Source: Littorina saxatilis
Lineage: Eukaryota; Mollusca; Gastropoda; Littorinimorpha; Littorinidae
DNA: 64,000 nt
Reading direction: 5' to 3'
NCBI RefSeq assembly: GCF_037325665.1
Contig: NC_090245.1
Location: 48,128,769-48,192,768, forward strand
The notes beneath the pieces are model-generated. The model ran no database searches and was not told where the DNA came from. It saw only the letters and a list, made by a program, of their open reading frames with translations. Both the position numbers and the translations under genes were made by a program. This document shows, one piece after another, positions 10,885 through 23,600 of the stretch (position 1 is its first letter; each line of letters starts with the position of its first letter).

Positions 10885-11862
10885 CAGGGTGACCCAAAAA
10901 AATGCAACCCTAAACAATGCTAATAACTTCTACATCTGTTGACAGAATGACTTTATAGTTGGGGGACATAAACTTCAGCCTATGCACGACCCTTCTAAAA
11001 CGTGGCAATTTTGTAGATCAAAGGGTCTGACTTTTGTGCAATTTAAAAAAAAAATCAAAATTCGGCGATCGACTCAAAAGAACGAAGTTTGACATTGAGC
11101 GGTAGCAATACCTATACCTAATCTAAACCCTCCAGACTTTTACCTTTTGGATTATCTGAATGGCTGAGTATACACAAACACCTCCTCCGCCCCCTAGATC
11201 ATCGGTGACCTGAAAAAAGCAGTTACAGCTCGGTTCAGGGCAATTCCTAGACAGAAAAATTGTGTCATTGACAATTTCGGAGGTGTAATTTGGAACACAT
11301 TGTGGAGAAAACGTAAATGTCGGACCCTTTTACCTACGGATTCGAAACTTTGTAGAATGTTCGTGGACAAACTGAAGTTCATGCACAAAAACTATGAACA
11401 TATTTGCTAAACTCAACTGACTGGAAAAAGGAACCCCTTCGTTGTAAAGTTACACTTGCACAATGTCGCGCAACTGAAATTCACCAATGACATGAACGCA
11501 TCCATCCAAGGGAAATGCACTGATCCTGACTGTAATTGCTGTATTCAAGTCACTGATTGTCTAATGTTGATTAAGGTATACTCTGTCATTCGAATTACCC
11601 AAAAGGTAACAATCAGGAGGGCTTAAATCGGGTTAGTTTGGGTACCGCTCAATTTCAAACCTCGTACTGTGGAGTCGATCCGCGAATTTGGCAACATGTT
11701 TGAAATTGCACAAAAGTCAGACCATTTGATCTATACACTTGTCACTTCGTGGAAGAGTCATGCATAGGCTGAAGTTTATGTCCCCTAAATATGAAGTGAT
11801 TCGGTCAACAGATGTAGAAGTTATTAACAATTTTTAGGGTTGCATTTTTTGGGGTCACCCTG
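10885..11862 (+). mobile_element. Tc1/mariner-type element with long inverted repeats, degraded
   Basis: The ends CAGGGTGACCCAAAAAAATG and the inverse of CATTTTTTGGGGTCACCCTG are flanked by TA (10883-10884, 11863-11864). The inverted similarity extends about 250 bp inwards, as shown by TATGCACGACCCTT near 10982 against GTCATGCATAGGCTG near 11757. Around 11200-11300 the + strand reads DLKKAVTARFRAIPRQ and VIDNFGG, matching the C-terminal end of IS630/mariner transposases. The rest of the transposase is gone. Confidence 0.75.
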
Positions 11863-11937
11863 TATGTTTTTCGATATTTTCAAAGCTAACATCGTCAAAA
11901 ACCAAATCTTTCTCTTTCACTCGCTCTCTTTTTCTTT

Positions 11938-12093
11938 ATCACACACGCACGCACGCTGCGCTAGGCTGACACACACACTGGCACACACACAGATACACAC
12001 GCACGCACGCACGCACTCTCGAGTCACACACAGACACACACACACTGACACACAGACACACACAGACACACACTCACTCACACACACACACAC

Positions 12094-12153
<60 letters not shown>

Positions 12154-12160
12154 CACACAC
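11938..12160 (+). repeat. (CA)n-rich microsatellite
   Basis: Mixed CA/CG dinucleotide tract becoming pure CA. Long open frames on both strands here are compositional artefacts. Confidence 0.95.
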
Positions 12161-12174
12161 ATCAGTGTTCACTG

Positions 12175-12770
12175 ACTTGCTGTGTTAGGCCCACCTGAGC
12201 AGTATGCCGTTTGTTTGATACATTTTTATTTGGCCTTCTTTTTGTGTGTCAGAAACTGAAAAATTGGGTAAATTTTTGACTCACTGACTGACGTGAGTAA
12301 TCAGGAGAGACTGACTTAGCCGTAATGTTGGGAGTGTTACTGCCGTCCAGACCTCGTGTACAAACCGCAGACAAAAGATTGTAACAAGTACTACCAAAGG
12401 TCCATTTGAATATGTCGTTCACTGGTGTACCGGCATTTGCTGGTCATGTGAAAACGATGGACATGTTTCGGATGATGCCCAGTCATGCGTGGCCGCCCGG
12501 CAGCGTGTTTTGAGAGGTAACGTTCCATTTTTTCCAGTCTTGGAGCACACAAACTCGCAGAGACTGTGACTAAAACCGCTGTTCACACTAATGTCTATGC
12601 ACATCCGAGAAGTTTTTGTTTGTACTAACTTCCTTGTTCAGTTGTTAACAGTGGGAATAATCTACCGTCTAACATTGTCACATCAAGCATATGAACACTC
12701 AATACATTCAAAAATTCAAAAAATAAACATTAGAATCAATTCATCTTTGAGGTTGACTTTAAAGCGATAA
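12175..12770. other. No gene seen
   Basis: Mixed-composition spacer between the (CA)n tract and the snail repeat. I recognise no coding exon, repeat family or RNA gene here. Confidence 0.4.
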
Positions 12771-14209
12771 AAAAAAACATTTAGTCAATCTGTCGGCCAT
12801 CCTGAACTCAGGTCAAAATGAGTTCGGCTCATTCTCTCCCTGACAGGATGCCTTGAGTTTCCTTGTCTGGCAATTCCAAGGAAACCGATTTGTTTACACA
12901 TTTAGAGCTTTTTGTAATGTATTATTGATATAAGCAGATTCGCGATCGTCGATAATGATTTTTCATGGTGTTTTGTAATTTTTAAATTACAAAGGAATTG
13001 ATATGTAAGACAGTTTCAAGCGAGCTATTTTTCGCGGCTGTATTTACTGTGCAAACAACTCTAAATATGGCAAAAGTGTCACGTGATAATGAATCAACCG
13101 TTTGGTTTCGGCACTCACTGGAGCAGACGATTTTTTTCTGTAACCAGTTGACAGTGATGAAACTATATATTACGGTCTCCTTCCGGCAGCAGTCCCAAAA
13201 TTTCGACTTGTTTTGACCTTCAAGTAGAACGATGTCTTTATCATAACTGTGAAGAAAAGAACGGAGATCACTGTCGAAGTCCGCCAATCTGCAATCATTT
13301 TCGTCCCGCGAACACTGATCTCAAATTTAGATCATGCTCGCGAAAACCATATGGGAGATAACTCTGTATTTTTGTTTTGATAGATTCGCGTAGGACTGTA
13401 GCGTCCGGTCAGAGAGAGAATGACCCGAACTCATTATTTTGACCTGAGTTCAGGATGTCTGTCGGCATCAAACAACAAGTCGCGTAAGGCGAAATTACTA
13501 CATTTAGTCAAGCTGTGGAACTCACAGAATGAAACTGAACGTAGTCCGCCGCTAGTGCAAAAGGCAGTGAAAGTGACGAGCCTGTTTGGCGCGGCAGCGG
13601 TTGCGCTGTGCTTCATAGCACGCTTTACTGTACCTCTCTTCGTTTTAACTTTCTGAGCGTGTTTTTAATCCAAACATACCATATCTATATGTTTTTGGAA
13701 TCAGGAACCGACAAGGAATAAGATGAAATAGTTTTTGAAACGATTTCGGAAATTTAATTTTAATCCTAATTTTTATATTTTTAATTTTCAGAGCTTGTTT
13801 TTAATCCAAATATAACATATTTATATGTTTTTGGAATCAGAAAATAATGAAGAATAAGATGAACGTAAATTTGGATCGTTTTATAAAAAAAATTGTTTTT
13901 TACAATTTTCAGATTTTTAATGACCAAATTCATTAATTAATTTTTAAGCCACCAAACTGAAATGCCATACCGAAGTCCGGCCTTCGTCGAAGATTGCTTG
14001 GCCAAAATTTCAATCAATTTGATTGAAAAATGAGGGTGTGACAGTACCGCCTCAACTTTTACAAAAAGCCGGATATGACGTCATCAAAGACATTTATCGA
14101 AAAAAAGAAAACAACATCCGGGGATATCATTCCCAGGAACTCTCATGTCAAATTTCATAAAGATCGGTGCAGTAGGTTAGTCTGAATCGCTCTACACACA
14201 CACACAGAC

Positions 14210-14267
<58 letters not shown>

Positions 14268-14350
14268 ACACACACACACATACACCACGACCTCCGTCTC
14301 GATTCCTCCTCTATGTTAAAACATTTAGTCAAAACTTGACTAAATGTAAA
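12770..14350 (+). repeat. ACATTTAGTCAA snail repeat (copy 1, with nested MULE-like insertion)
   Basis: It starts AACATTTAGTCAA and ends ACATTTAGTCAAAACTTGAC followed by TAAATG, a short inverted terminus. Typical internal blocks are GTCGCGTAAGGCGAAATTAC, CTTCGTTTTAACTTTCTGAG, two ATATGTTTTTGGAATCAG units and AAGCCGGATATGACGTCATC. The motif ATTTCATAAAGATCGGTGCA leads into a (CA)n tract at 14195-14283. Copy 2 follows directly, and a fragment lies at 465-790. No protein is encoded. Confidence 0.75.
12798..13457. mobile_element. MULE-like non-autonomous element, 9-bp TSD
   Basis: Inverted arms of about 48 bp (CATCCTGAACTCAGGTCAAA at the left, its near-complement at the right) lie between 9-bp direct repeats TCTGTCGGC (12789-12797 and 13458-13466). 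Long inverted repeats with a 9-bp duplication are the Mutator-like signature. No transposase is seen. It split the snail repeat after that repeat arrived. Confidence 0.75.
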
Positions 14351-14963
14351 AACACCCAAACAGTCATCGCCGAGACTTTATTGATTTAGAAAGTCTCGTC
14401 TAACCACACCCGAAGACCGAGACGGGTCACGCTCGTCACAGTCAGTCAGTCTCCGCGAAGCGCCGCCGTGCGAACGTAGTATACTGTAAGTTACTCCATA
14501 AACAGGCTATATTATGTTCAGTAATTCTGAGCACATTTTTAGAGTAAACATGACATAGGCCTATCTATATATTTTTGAATTCAGGAGAAGATGGGGAATA
14601 TTGAGGACGCAATCATTTTTAAATCTGTTAGTGAAAATTCGATTCTTATGACAATTTTAATGAGCAAACTAACCTGGCCAACTCTAGTAGTTGTAAAGCT
14701 GACAAGCTGATATTCAATCCCATAGTCTGGACTTCGTCGAAGATTGCTTGACCAAAATTTCTATCAATTTGATCGAAAAATGAGGGCTTGACAGTGACGC
14801 CGCCTCAGCTTTCACAAAAAGCCGGATATGACGTCATCAAAGTCATTCAGTTATCGAACCGGCAAACTGATCAGTGGAGAGAAAAAAGTCTGGGGATATC
14901 ATACCCAGGAACTATCATGTGAAGTTTCATGAAGATCATCGGTCCAGTAGTTTTCTCTGAAAC

Positions 14964-15065
<102 letters not shown>

Positions 15066-15070
15066 ATATA

Positions 15071-15416
15071 CTAGATGAATACCCGCTTCGCCGGGTACCC
15101 GGCTTTGCCGAGAAGAAGTAGAGCCGAATACCGCGATTGACGCCACACGAAGGAAGGGAGATAAACGCGCAAAACACTGGAGAAGATAAGGAAGAGTTAC
15201 TGGGAATGGTATGGATGTACAGAAAAACCAAAATCGGTCAGTTCAGCGCTGCGCGCTGAGAGCACGTGTTGAAAATTTTCATCGACCAGATTGTGTTTTG
15301 GGTCTACCTGAATATGCCCACCAAATTTGAAGCAGATCCATCGAGAACTTTGGCCGTGCATCGCGAAGTGACCGACAGACAGACAGACAGACAGACAGAC
15401 ACAAGCCGTATATAGA
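15071..15416 (-). mobile_element. Non-autonomous Helitron
   Basis: On the minus strand the 3' end is ...ACCCGGCGAAGCGGGTATTC then ATCTAG|T: a GC-rich hairpin followed about 10 bases later by CTAG, next to a T. The 5' end is A|TCTATATACGGCTTGTG. TC at the start, hairpin plus CTRR at the end, and an A|T target without duplication are the canonical Helitron rules. At 346 bp it carries no Rep/helicase. A (GACA)n tract lies near the 5' end. Confidence 0.75.
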
Positions 15417-15427
15417 TAATTATAGAT

Positions 15428-15945
15428 AGATAGAGAATACTACATGGCTTGCTGTGTCCAGGGACCTATGCTGTGTCGTACCAGATTTACACGAGTTTTT
15501 TTTTTTAAATATTGAACTGCCGCGAGCGAAAGCGAGCTGTTCACTATTTGAAAAAGCAACGAGTGTAAATCTGGTACGACACAGCAAGCCATGCAGTATT
15601 CTGTTTATCCTACATACTGTACTTACGTGTATTTTACTGAAAATGTCCTGCAGTCAAGGCAGCCGCTAAATTGAAGACGCTTGTTTTGGAACCTCGATCT
15701 CTTCTAAAGCCGCGTGCAATCTATTACGTCAAAGCAAAGAAACGTCACTCTGAAAGTGTGGCGTGACGTGTTAGTTCTAAAGATTCATCGAGGGTAATTA
15801 GCGAGCGCAATTTTTGTTTCTATTTATAATGACGTTTGTCTCGGTGACTTTGGCATCATAAGCAGTAGAAAAACAGGTCCCTGCCAGACTTGCTTGACAT
15901 GACCTCATTTACATGATATACACACGTGTGATTTGAACGATTGGC
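15428..15945. repeat. Fold-back repeat G (copy 2)
   Basis: Reverse complement of 7740-8222 with small differences. It contains the same hairpin (GTACCAGATTTACACGAG and GTGTAAATCTGGTACGACAC) and the flanking blocks CATTTACATGATATACACAC and GTCACTCTGAAAGTGTGGCG. It sits in the microsatellite region of snail-repeat copy 2. Confidence 0.7.
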
Positions 15946-16123
15946 GCCCACCTCACCACCCGGCTCGTCTCGATTCCCCGTCTATCACTGTATCAGTGTT
16001 AAGAACATCATGTTTAGTCAAAACTTGACTAAATTTAAAAAAAATCAACTACAAATGTTATGACACAGCAGGCAAAAGGCTTATCTAGCATTCATGCCAA
16101 ATACATGATTTAGGTACCTAAAT

Positions 16124-16980
16124 ATGATTACTCCGCCTTCTGCAATACTTTCTCGCGTTTGTATGCAGCCACACGTGGTATCAGGCCACAGGCGGAAGGT
16201 ATCGTCCACTGGACTGCTACTATCACAGAAAGACTACAAGGTACGTCACTCACCTTCGAGTCTTCTGTGTTCTTGGAGTCGCTTCCTGGGGAAAAATATT
16301 GTTCAAGACGGTTTGCCTCTTCCTACAGTCTGTGTAAGGTCAAATAAATACAGTTGAATGATTGTTTGAACTATATGCACCTTTAGTTTTCAGCTTCCGT
16401 TCGCTGCACGTTGTTTTTAACCATCATTTGGACGAATCTTCGTTTGCGAGCCGCTAATATTCACTTGGCGTCTAATTATGCATCCGCACCGAATATGCAT
16501 ACCAGCGCTCATTGGTCTAAAGCATATGTAAATATTGTGCAGCAAAGGGAAGCTACCCACGGGAAAATAATCATCGAATATCCTGTTATTAACCAATGAG
16601 CGCTGGTATGCATATTCGGTGCGGATGCATAAGTAGACGCCAAGTGAATATTAGCGGCTCGAAGATGCCGGTGACAGTTCTCTCCCTTCGGAAGAACTCT
16701 CATGATACAGAGGAAAGTTCTGATAGTTTGCAGACTTGTCCGACTTGCAGAACGAACTTTGAGGTGAAATACGTGTTTTTGTTTTTTGCACTTGCAGTTG
16801 CTTTGTGAGCATGCAAAGGCACGATACTTGATTGTCTTGTTGCGTATGTAATGGGCATGAATTATAGTTTGATTTTGGGAGTATACGGTATGAAACAAGC
16901 ATGCCTTTCGCGCCATTAAATGGCGACAACGGATGGTAGTTGGGTACTGCGATTTTTTCTCTGGATCTGGATCTGGCTTC
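16124..16980. repeat. Repeat H with a 69-bp-arm palindrome
   Basis: Blocks here (CACAGGCGGAAGGTATCGT, ATATTTACATATG on one strand, ACGAATCTTCGTTTGCGA) recur in inverted order around 28310-28660. The core 16446-16660 is an inverted repeat with about 69-base arms (GCCGCTAATATTCACTTGGC, CGCACCGAATATGCATACCA) around a 77-base loop. No coding function is seen. Confidence 0.65.
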
Positions 16981-16984
16981 CACA

Positions 16985-17600
16985 CTTGATGGTGTTCATG
17001 GGGAGTACGTCACCGGAGCCGACTTCGGCTATTTCGTGACGTGTGGTGTGCGCATCGCATACTAAGTCAATAGGCCTACATAATTTATATGGCCTGTTTT
17101 TGACACTGTTTTTTTAAAGTGCGAAGTGCCGAGAAGAAAATGTTATAATATAATCCCCTTGGAAATTTGGTGTCACATTAAATCAGTAAATGGGCCACAA
17201 ACTCAGCGTGCAAATTCTGAAATTTGGAAATGTGCGTCACTCTAGCTCTGTAACAACAAAGACTCAAAGAGAAACGGTAATACTTTTCACCGAAAACCCC
17301 CCAAGACCTCCGAAAATCCCCGAAGAGTTACCGAGTTACCTCCCTTGCATTGAAACCGATGCATTGACTGTCAAAAATCCGGCTCTAAACACAAAAATAA
17401 GGGCGCAACGGCATGAATCAGGCATGACTTCAGTAACAGTAACAGGCATGTCAAAAACTTTAATTTGAAAATAGATTTATTTATTTTAGATGGGTTTTTT
17501 GGAGTAAAGTAGTATCAAAGAGAAGTAGTGGAGTGGATTCCTGTCAGATGTTGACATGAATTCTGGATGAATTGTAATGCTGTTGTTATCACTGGTGTTT
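16985..17600. other. Spacer upstream of the second gene, no feature recognised
   Basis: Mixed sequence with no repeat I recognise. It may include the promoter or an untranslated exon of the gene whose first coding exon follows, but no TATA box or initiator can be assigned with confidence. Confidence 0.35.
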
Positions 17601-17622
17601 TAGTGACCCAGAGAGAGCAAAG

Positions 17623-20600
17623 ATGGACACAAAGAGCGAAGGGAAGGTGCTGTCACTGCGAGGACCAATGCGTGTCGGGGACATGAGTCGACCTCGTCTC
17701 CCCCAGCGACGTCCTGTATTTGCCAAGTGCAGCCAGGGTAAGCTGCATCCTGGTCATGTCCCCAATTACCCCCACCACAAATGGGAACTTCTTCTTCTTT
17801 GTTCATGGGCTCAAATTCCCACGTTCATTCGTGTTTTTGCACGAGTGGATTTTTACGTGTAGGACCTTTTTTACCCCGCCATTTGATTTAGGCAGCATAC
17901 GTCGATTTCGGGGGAAGCATGCTGGGTATTTTCGTGTTTCTATAAATAACCCACTGAAATCTTATGTTGTTTGTTTCACTTTTTTTGGTCATCAGTCATC
18001 AATTATTTTTAAGTGATAATAAATGTCTGATAATAAATGTATCGTCAATATATTGAGATGTGTTTATCACCTGGCAGGGGAAGCAGTGCTGCCTGATGAA
18101 GGAGGTGACCATAAAGCGAGTGGTCAGAAGGGGCCAATCTTCAGTAAACAGGTAAAACCTTTAGTTGGTCAAGCAGGCATTCCACTATGCGTAAATAGCG
18201 TGAAGGGAAGACTAGAAAGAAGAATGATGTGTGGCATAGTACATGTATTCATAACAGGCTTTGCAGTTTATCATTGCACTGTATGTAGGAACATTGTATC
18301 GTGAAAATACAGTCCAACCTGTCTACAACGACCCTCCAAGGGACCAACCAAAACTGGTTGTTAGGGATAGGTTGTCACAAGGGTAGGTTAAACTTCACTG
18401 CCTAAGCGACAGTAAGCCCCAATAAAGAGCATTATAGAAAGAGGGGCAATTCTTAAGGGTGGTAATCTTATGCAGCCTGTAAAACATTCTCATTCTGCAT
18501 TCATGGGCAGCAACTCTCGGTTTTGTTTTGTTCTTGCATCAGTTGGGCTTTTACGTGTATGGCTCAGTGGCTGCCACCCTTGTCACAAGGCTATTGCACC
18601 CTTCTGATGACACTGACAACTGGGCTGTAGTGTCACTCTGAAGGAGATGTCAGTACTAGTACTATTACTATGTCTTAGATCAGTGTGAGTCCCAGTCCAG
18701 TGTGGCATGAAACAATATACAAATAGTAACTATCTCAGGGATGGCCAAATCTCAAAATTTGAACTCGCCAGGCGGGCGAGTAACTTCGAGAAAGTCACTA
18801 GCCCGCCAGATATTTAGCTGGCCCGGTACATACCATTAGATTACCACAGTTGCTGCATCTGCATTGTTTATAACGCTTTGAAACTAGATAGTACAACCGG
18901 AAGTGTTGCATTTGACCAGAATTTTCACAGGCCAGCTGGGCGAGTTGCCAGGCGTTTGCTACTAGTCCGGCGAAATTTTTACTCGCCCCTGGCTATCGGG
19001 CGGACGATTTGGCCATCCCTGAATGTACAGCAAGGATATATTGGTATTTCAGGTCCAGTCTGACCGAGAGCGGTACTGGCGCCAGGCAGCATCCCAGCAG
19101 AAGGAAGGCGTTGAAGAGACCAGGACACTGAGCAGTACTTCACTCCCCAGAGCTGTGTCCGCTGCAAGCCTCATGCCTGACACCACTGTCCCAGCCAGTG
19201 TCAACTCTCACACCGAAGGCTGTGAGTCGTCCAGCGCTGTGAGACCCCTACGCCAGCCCTACCAGATCTCCCCCATCAGGTCACCACCGCCTACCGCTTT
19301 GCACCATCTTCCACCCTTACCCGACACGTCCTCGGACGAGGGGGACTCGGACAGCTGTCAGGGGGAACAACCCTCCCATCCCGCACCCCCCAGGGAGAGC
19401 ACTGGGCAAGCTGTGACCTCGGCCAGCAGAGAGTACAGGAAAGGGATGGTGTCAAGAGGCAGGGGGGGAGTGGAGGAGAGGGACAGGTGTGGCGTCAGCG
19501 CTGTTTCTGAGGTCAGAGGGAGGAGAGAAACGGCGCCAGCACTGCAGGGTTCGGACAGCGAGTCAGGCTCTGCTGCTTCCCACAGTCACAGCTACACACA
19601 GTCCTCCCTGTCTTCTTCAAACACCTCCCTGGACCACACCAGCAGGTCAGTTGCACTATAAGCATTACAGTGGTACCAGTGAAGTGAGGATCCGCCGATG
19701 AATTGACACCTCCCATAAAGACACCTTCTGTTGTAGTAATGTAGCAGCCCTGAAAGTTAAAAAATGGTGTACAGTGATGCCTCTCTATAACTACTTTGAA
19801 AATGTAACCGAAATTCGGTTGTTTTATGGAGGGGTCGTAACATGGAGGATTGGTTTATGTCCGGGTCCGTCAATGATCAGGAATGACATGGGCGTTTTGA
19901 TTGATGCCACCCACAAAGTAATGTTATTCTTTCCTTAAAACGGTTATGGTAAACAGTTTTCTATTCAATTATTTACCCACACATAGTTGTCTTGCTTGTT
20001 TAATGAAGCCCCGTAACTACTCGTGGGTTAAGGGTTTGCAAATTAAAACACGCTGAGGTCGAACGAAAGTACAGGGGTGTTGCCAGACATTTTCATGTTG
20101 GGACATTTGGCCGAAACTGTCAAAAAGCTTTAGGACATCTTGGAAAATGTTCGGCTATTATTTTGGCTCATACAAAGTCACCGCAATTAACATTGTCATT
20201 GAAGCACAAGACTCAAGCTAGAGGGGAACACCAATACATACAATCATTGTCTTAGGAACACAGATTACCAGGGCGGAGTAGTTAAGCCAGGAGGGGGGGG
20301 GGGTACAACCTGGGGTCCAACCTGAAGAATGTTAGCTATTTTATAAACAATTTGTGGCTTATCCTTGATTTTAAACATGATCAACTGGTGTCAGCAGCCA
20401 CTCATTATTTCTTTTAACGTTAGTATTAAATAATGGCAATTTATCTTCACTGATATCCGCTCTCGACATCATATAGTATGGTTAGAAGGAAGACGTGTCG
20501 CATACTGTGACAACTAAACAATTAACTCTTCCCCCGGCTTTACAGACAGAAAAAGAAAAAAATATGCAGACAGAATTTTTTTTATGGGGGAGGGGGGGAA

Positions 20601-23600
20601 CCCCTGTAACACCCCCTGGATTATATGTTGCTGATTTAATTACATCAGACACCTGAAACTTTTTCAAACCTTTAACTTTAATTTCTTGAAAGTAAACCTC
20701 TTCCAATCTTGTGCAAATCTTGACAAACCTTGGGGAAACATGCAATAAAAGACCGTGTAGGGTGAGCCATTTTGCTTGAAAACCACGATTTGGAGGACGC
20801 TTTTCATTCTCTGGCTCAGCAGATTTTGATTCGCGGTGACTATCGTCTGCTATGTCGTCTGCTACACTACTACCACTCACACTGACACTGTCCACATTCG
20901 CGGTGTTCCTGTCATTTTGTCCGGAATCACTTACCTTGGCGAAGGGTAGCAAACCTTGGCCAATTTAGTTTTTTTCTTTTTTGGTTGCGACATGATGTTC
21001 AAATCCAAATCGAAAGCACTGACTGACTGATAAACTATCGCGAACCGGCGAACGCAAACGCTGAGAGTGTAGTTTCCCTTGTCCAAGGGAAACCACTCTG
21101 GCATCTATATTTTTTTGCAATGGTTTCCGTTCAAAACATTGATATTTCGTTTTTGGTATTCGCGAAGGAAATAAACGCCAGTCAGTTGACTAAGTACATC
21201 GGCAGCAGTTTTAGCAATCAAAGCCTGACCAATACAAAAAACTGGACAAACTTTGGCCGATTTAGGCGAATACTCTTCGGACATTTGGCCGATAGGGACA
21301 TGAAAGTTTCGGCCAAAGTAAAAAAAAATCGGCGAAGGGCCGACCCAAACGACACCCCTGAAGTATGCAGTCCCAAAGCATGCACATCGATCTCGATACC
21401 AGATTCTAATCATAGTCATGCAGAGATTTGGTTAAAAACGAAGAAGTGTCCCAAACGCTTGTTTCAAAAACTTGTAAGGCTTTGCAGACGTTAAGAACCG
21501 CGGCAGTGTGTTGAAACTGATGTAAAATTGTAGCGAAAAGTGTCAGTTTTCACGATAAAACTTTGACTCGCTCATTCACGGGACATAACTGTACTCCGGA
21601 CTGTCCACAGTGTTGAGCAATTTAGGAGACTACACTACTGACACCTTCAAACTTCACTGCCTGAGGAGAGTTTATTGATTCAAACGAACGCGTGGTTCTA
21701 TATCGCGTCACTCGGTCACGGATCAGGGAAAACAAAAAAACAGTTCCAGATTTCGAAACGATGTTCGTCAGCCATTGTTTTTAGCAAGACAGACCACATG
21801 TGCACGAGCTTCGCTGACGTACATCGCAAAATGTCATGACGTCACCACAACTTTCGGTTTTGGTTCGATCTGCGGATTACTTTCATGACGTATCTGTAAC
21901 TTTGCCTGTTTATAAGGTAGGAATTCCTGCACAGTTCTTTGCAAAATGAAGCAGATATCTGGCAACTGACCTTTATCTTGTCAAAATAAAGTAATGACCT
22001 GGATTAGAAATGAAAAACCATGGCTTCAGCCGTTTGCGTGCCGAAGTATTGTTGTACATGTACAGGATTTCAACACGTGTTTGTGTCCGTATTGCGAACT
22101 GACTCGACTGGAGATACAAGTTAGAGTTAACCAAACCCGTGATAATTTTGGGAAAAGTCGTTATAAGTCCACGTATGGACGGTCGTATGTCGTATTAGAG
22201 GGGTGGACGTAATATGGAGGTGAGCAATACTAAGAGTAAGACAAAGAAGGAGAAAAAATCCGTCAGAGAAAAGTCGGTCGTAATATTGAGGGACCCGTAA
22301 AAGAGAGGGGTCGTAAAGAGAGGTACCACTGTACTAGTATTTGGCAAGTGATTCTGAACATTTACTGGCCAGAGAGCAAACTTTACTAGCCGAACCAACA
22401 ATTTGTTTAAGCAACTTTACTCACATTTGGCGAGTAGATTTCTCCTCGCTAGTTACATGTTTCTATTCGCCATGGCAAATACAATACTTGCCACTTTTTG
22501 GCCTACCGGCACGGTTGGCCTAGTGGTAAGGCGTCCGCCCCGTGATCGGGAGGTCGAGGGTTCGAACCCCGGCCGGGTCATACCTAAGACTTTATAATTG
22601 GCAATCTAGTGGCTGCTCCGCCTGGCGTCTGGCATTATGGGGTTAGTGCTAGGACTGGTTGGTCCGGTGTCAGAATAATGTGACTGAGTGAGACATGAAG
22701 CAGTGATGTACATTTTAGTCGGTCTCCGGTCTCTGACCGATCCAATTTCCCCAGGACCTATAGCTTTAACCCCAGCAGGACACAGGTCCGATTAACCTAC
22801 AGAAGAAGTGGTCAAGGGTCCGATCGTTTTTGACAATGAAGCGGACATGCGGACTGTTCAATTTTCAAGAGGAAAGCTTGTTTCGGTTTTGCCAAGCGAA
22901 AGTAAACACTGCGTGAGGAAAGCTGGTTTCGGTTTTGCCAAGCAAAAGTATGCACTGCGTGTGATCAGTTTGTTGAGTGAACGAGGCAACATATGGGATC
23001 TGATTCTTTGAATTAATTTATCCTCAAGTTAGATCATGAAGAAAAAAAAGAAAACCGAACCCATATGGTGCCTCGAGCGCATTCATTGGCTCAGCAATAA
23101 ATCGTTTAAACCAATGGGAACCACCCGTGCATGTTCGCACATGCGCAAGGCATTACTTTTCGTCATAATATCCGGAAAAACCGTTGTGCGTTCGAACGAA
23201 AATAAAACGAAAGAGAAACGACATGGGTCCGAAAAAAAAGCAGCGGAAGGTGGAAGAATTTAAACTGAAAAATCTTTTTAAATGCGGTTTTACGAGTCGT
23301 GTTTTTGTCCTATTGAAATTGCAATCTCAGGACACTGTGTCCTATTGATTTTCAGTCTTCAGGACAATTGTCCTAAAGGCTGCTAGAAAAATGTACATCA
23401 CTGCATGAAGCCTGTGCTGCGACTTCTGTCTTGTGTGTGGCGCACGTTATATGTCAAAGCAGCACCGCCCTGATATGGCTCTTCGTGGTCGGCTGGGCGT
23501 TAAACAAACAAACAAACAAACTTTTTGGCCTGTGTAGTAATATGAAATGGTTGTGATGTTTCAGCACGAGGCAGCATGCCAAAGCATTGAATTACATGAA

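Noticed and set aside
22506-22580. Functional tRNA gene on the + strand
   Set aside because: It is the head of a SINE whose body and (AAAC)n tail are present; the 3' half recurs at 57381-57532.
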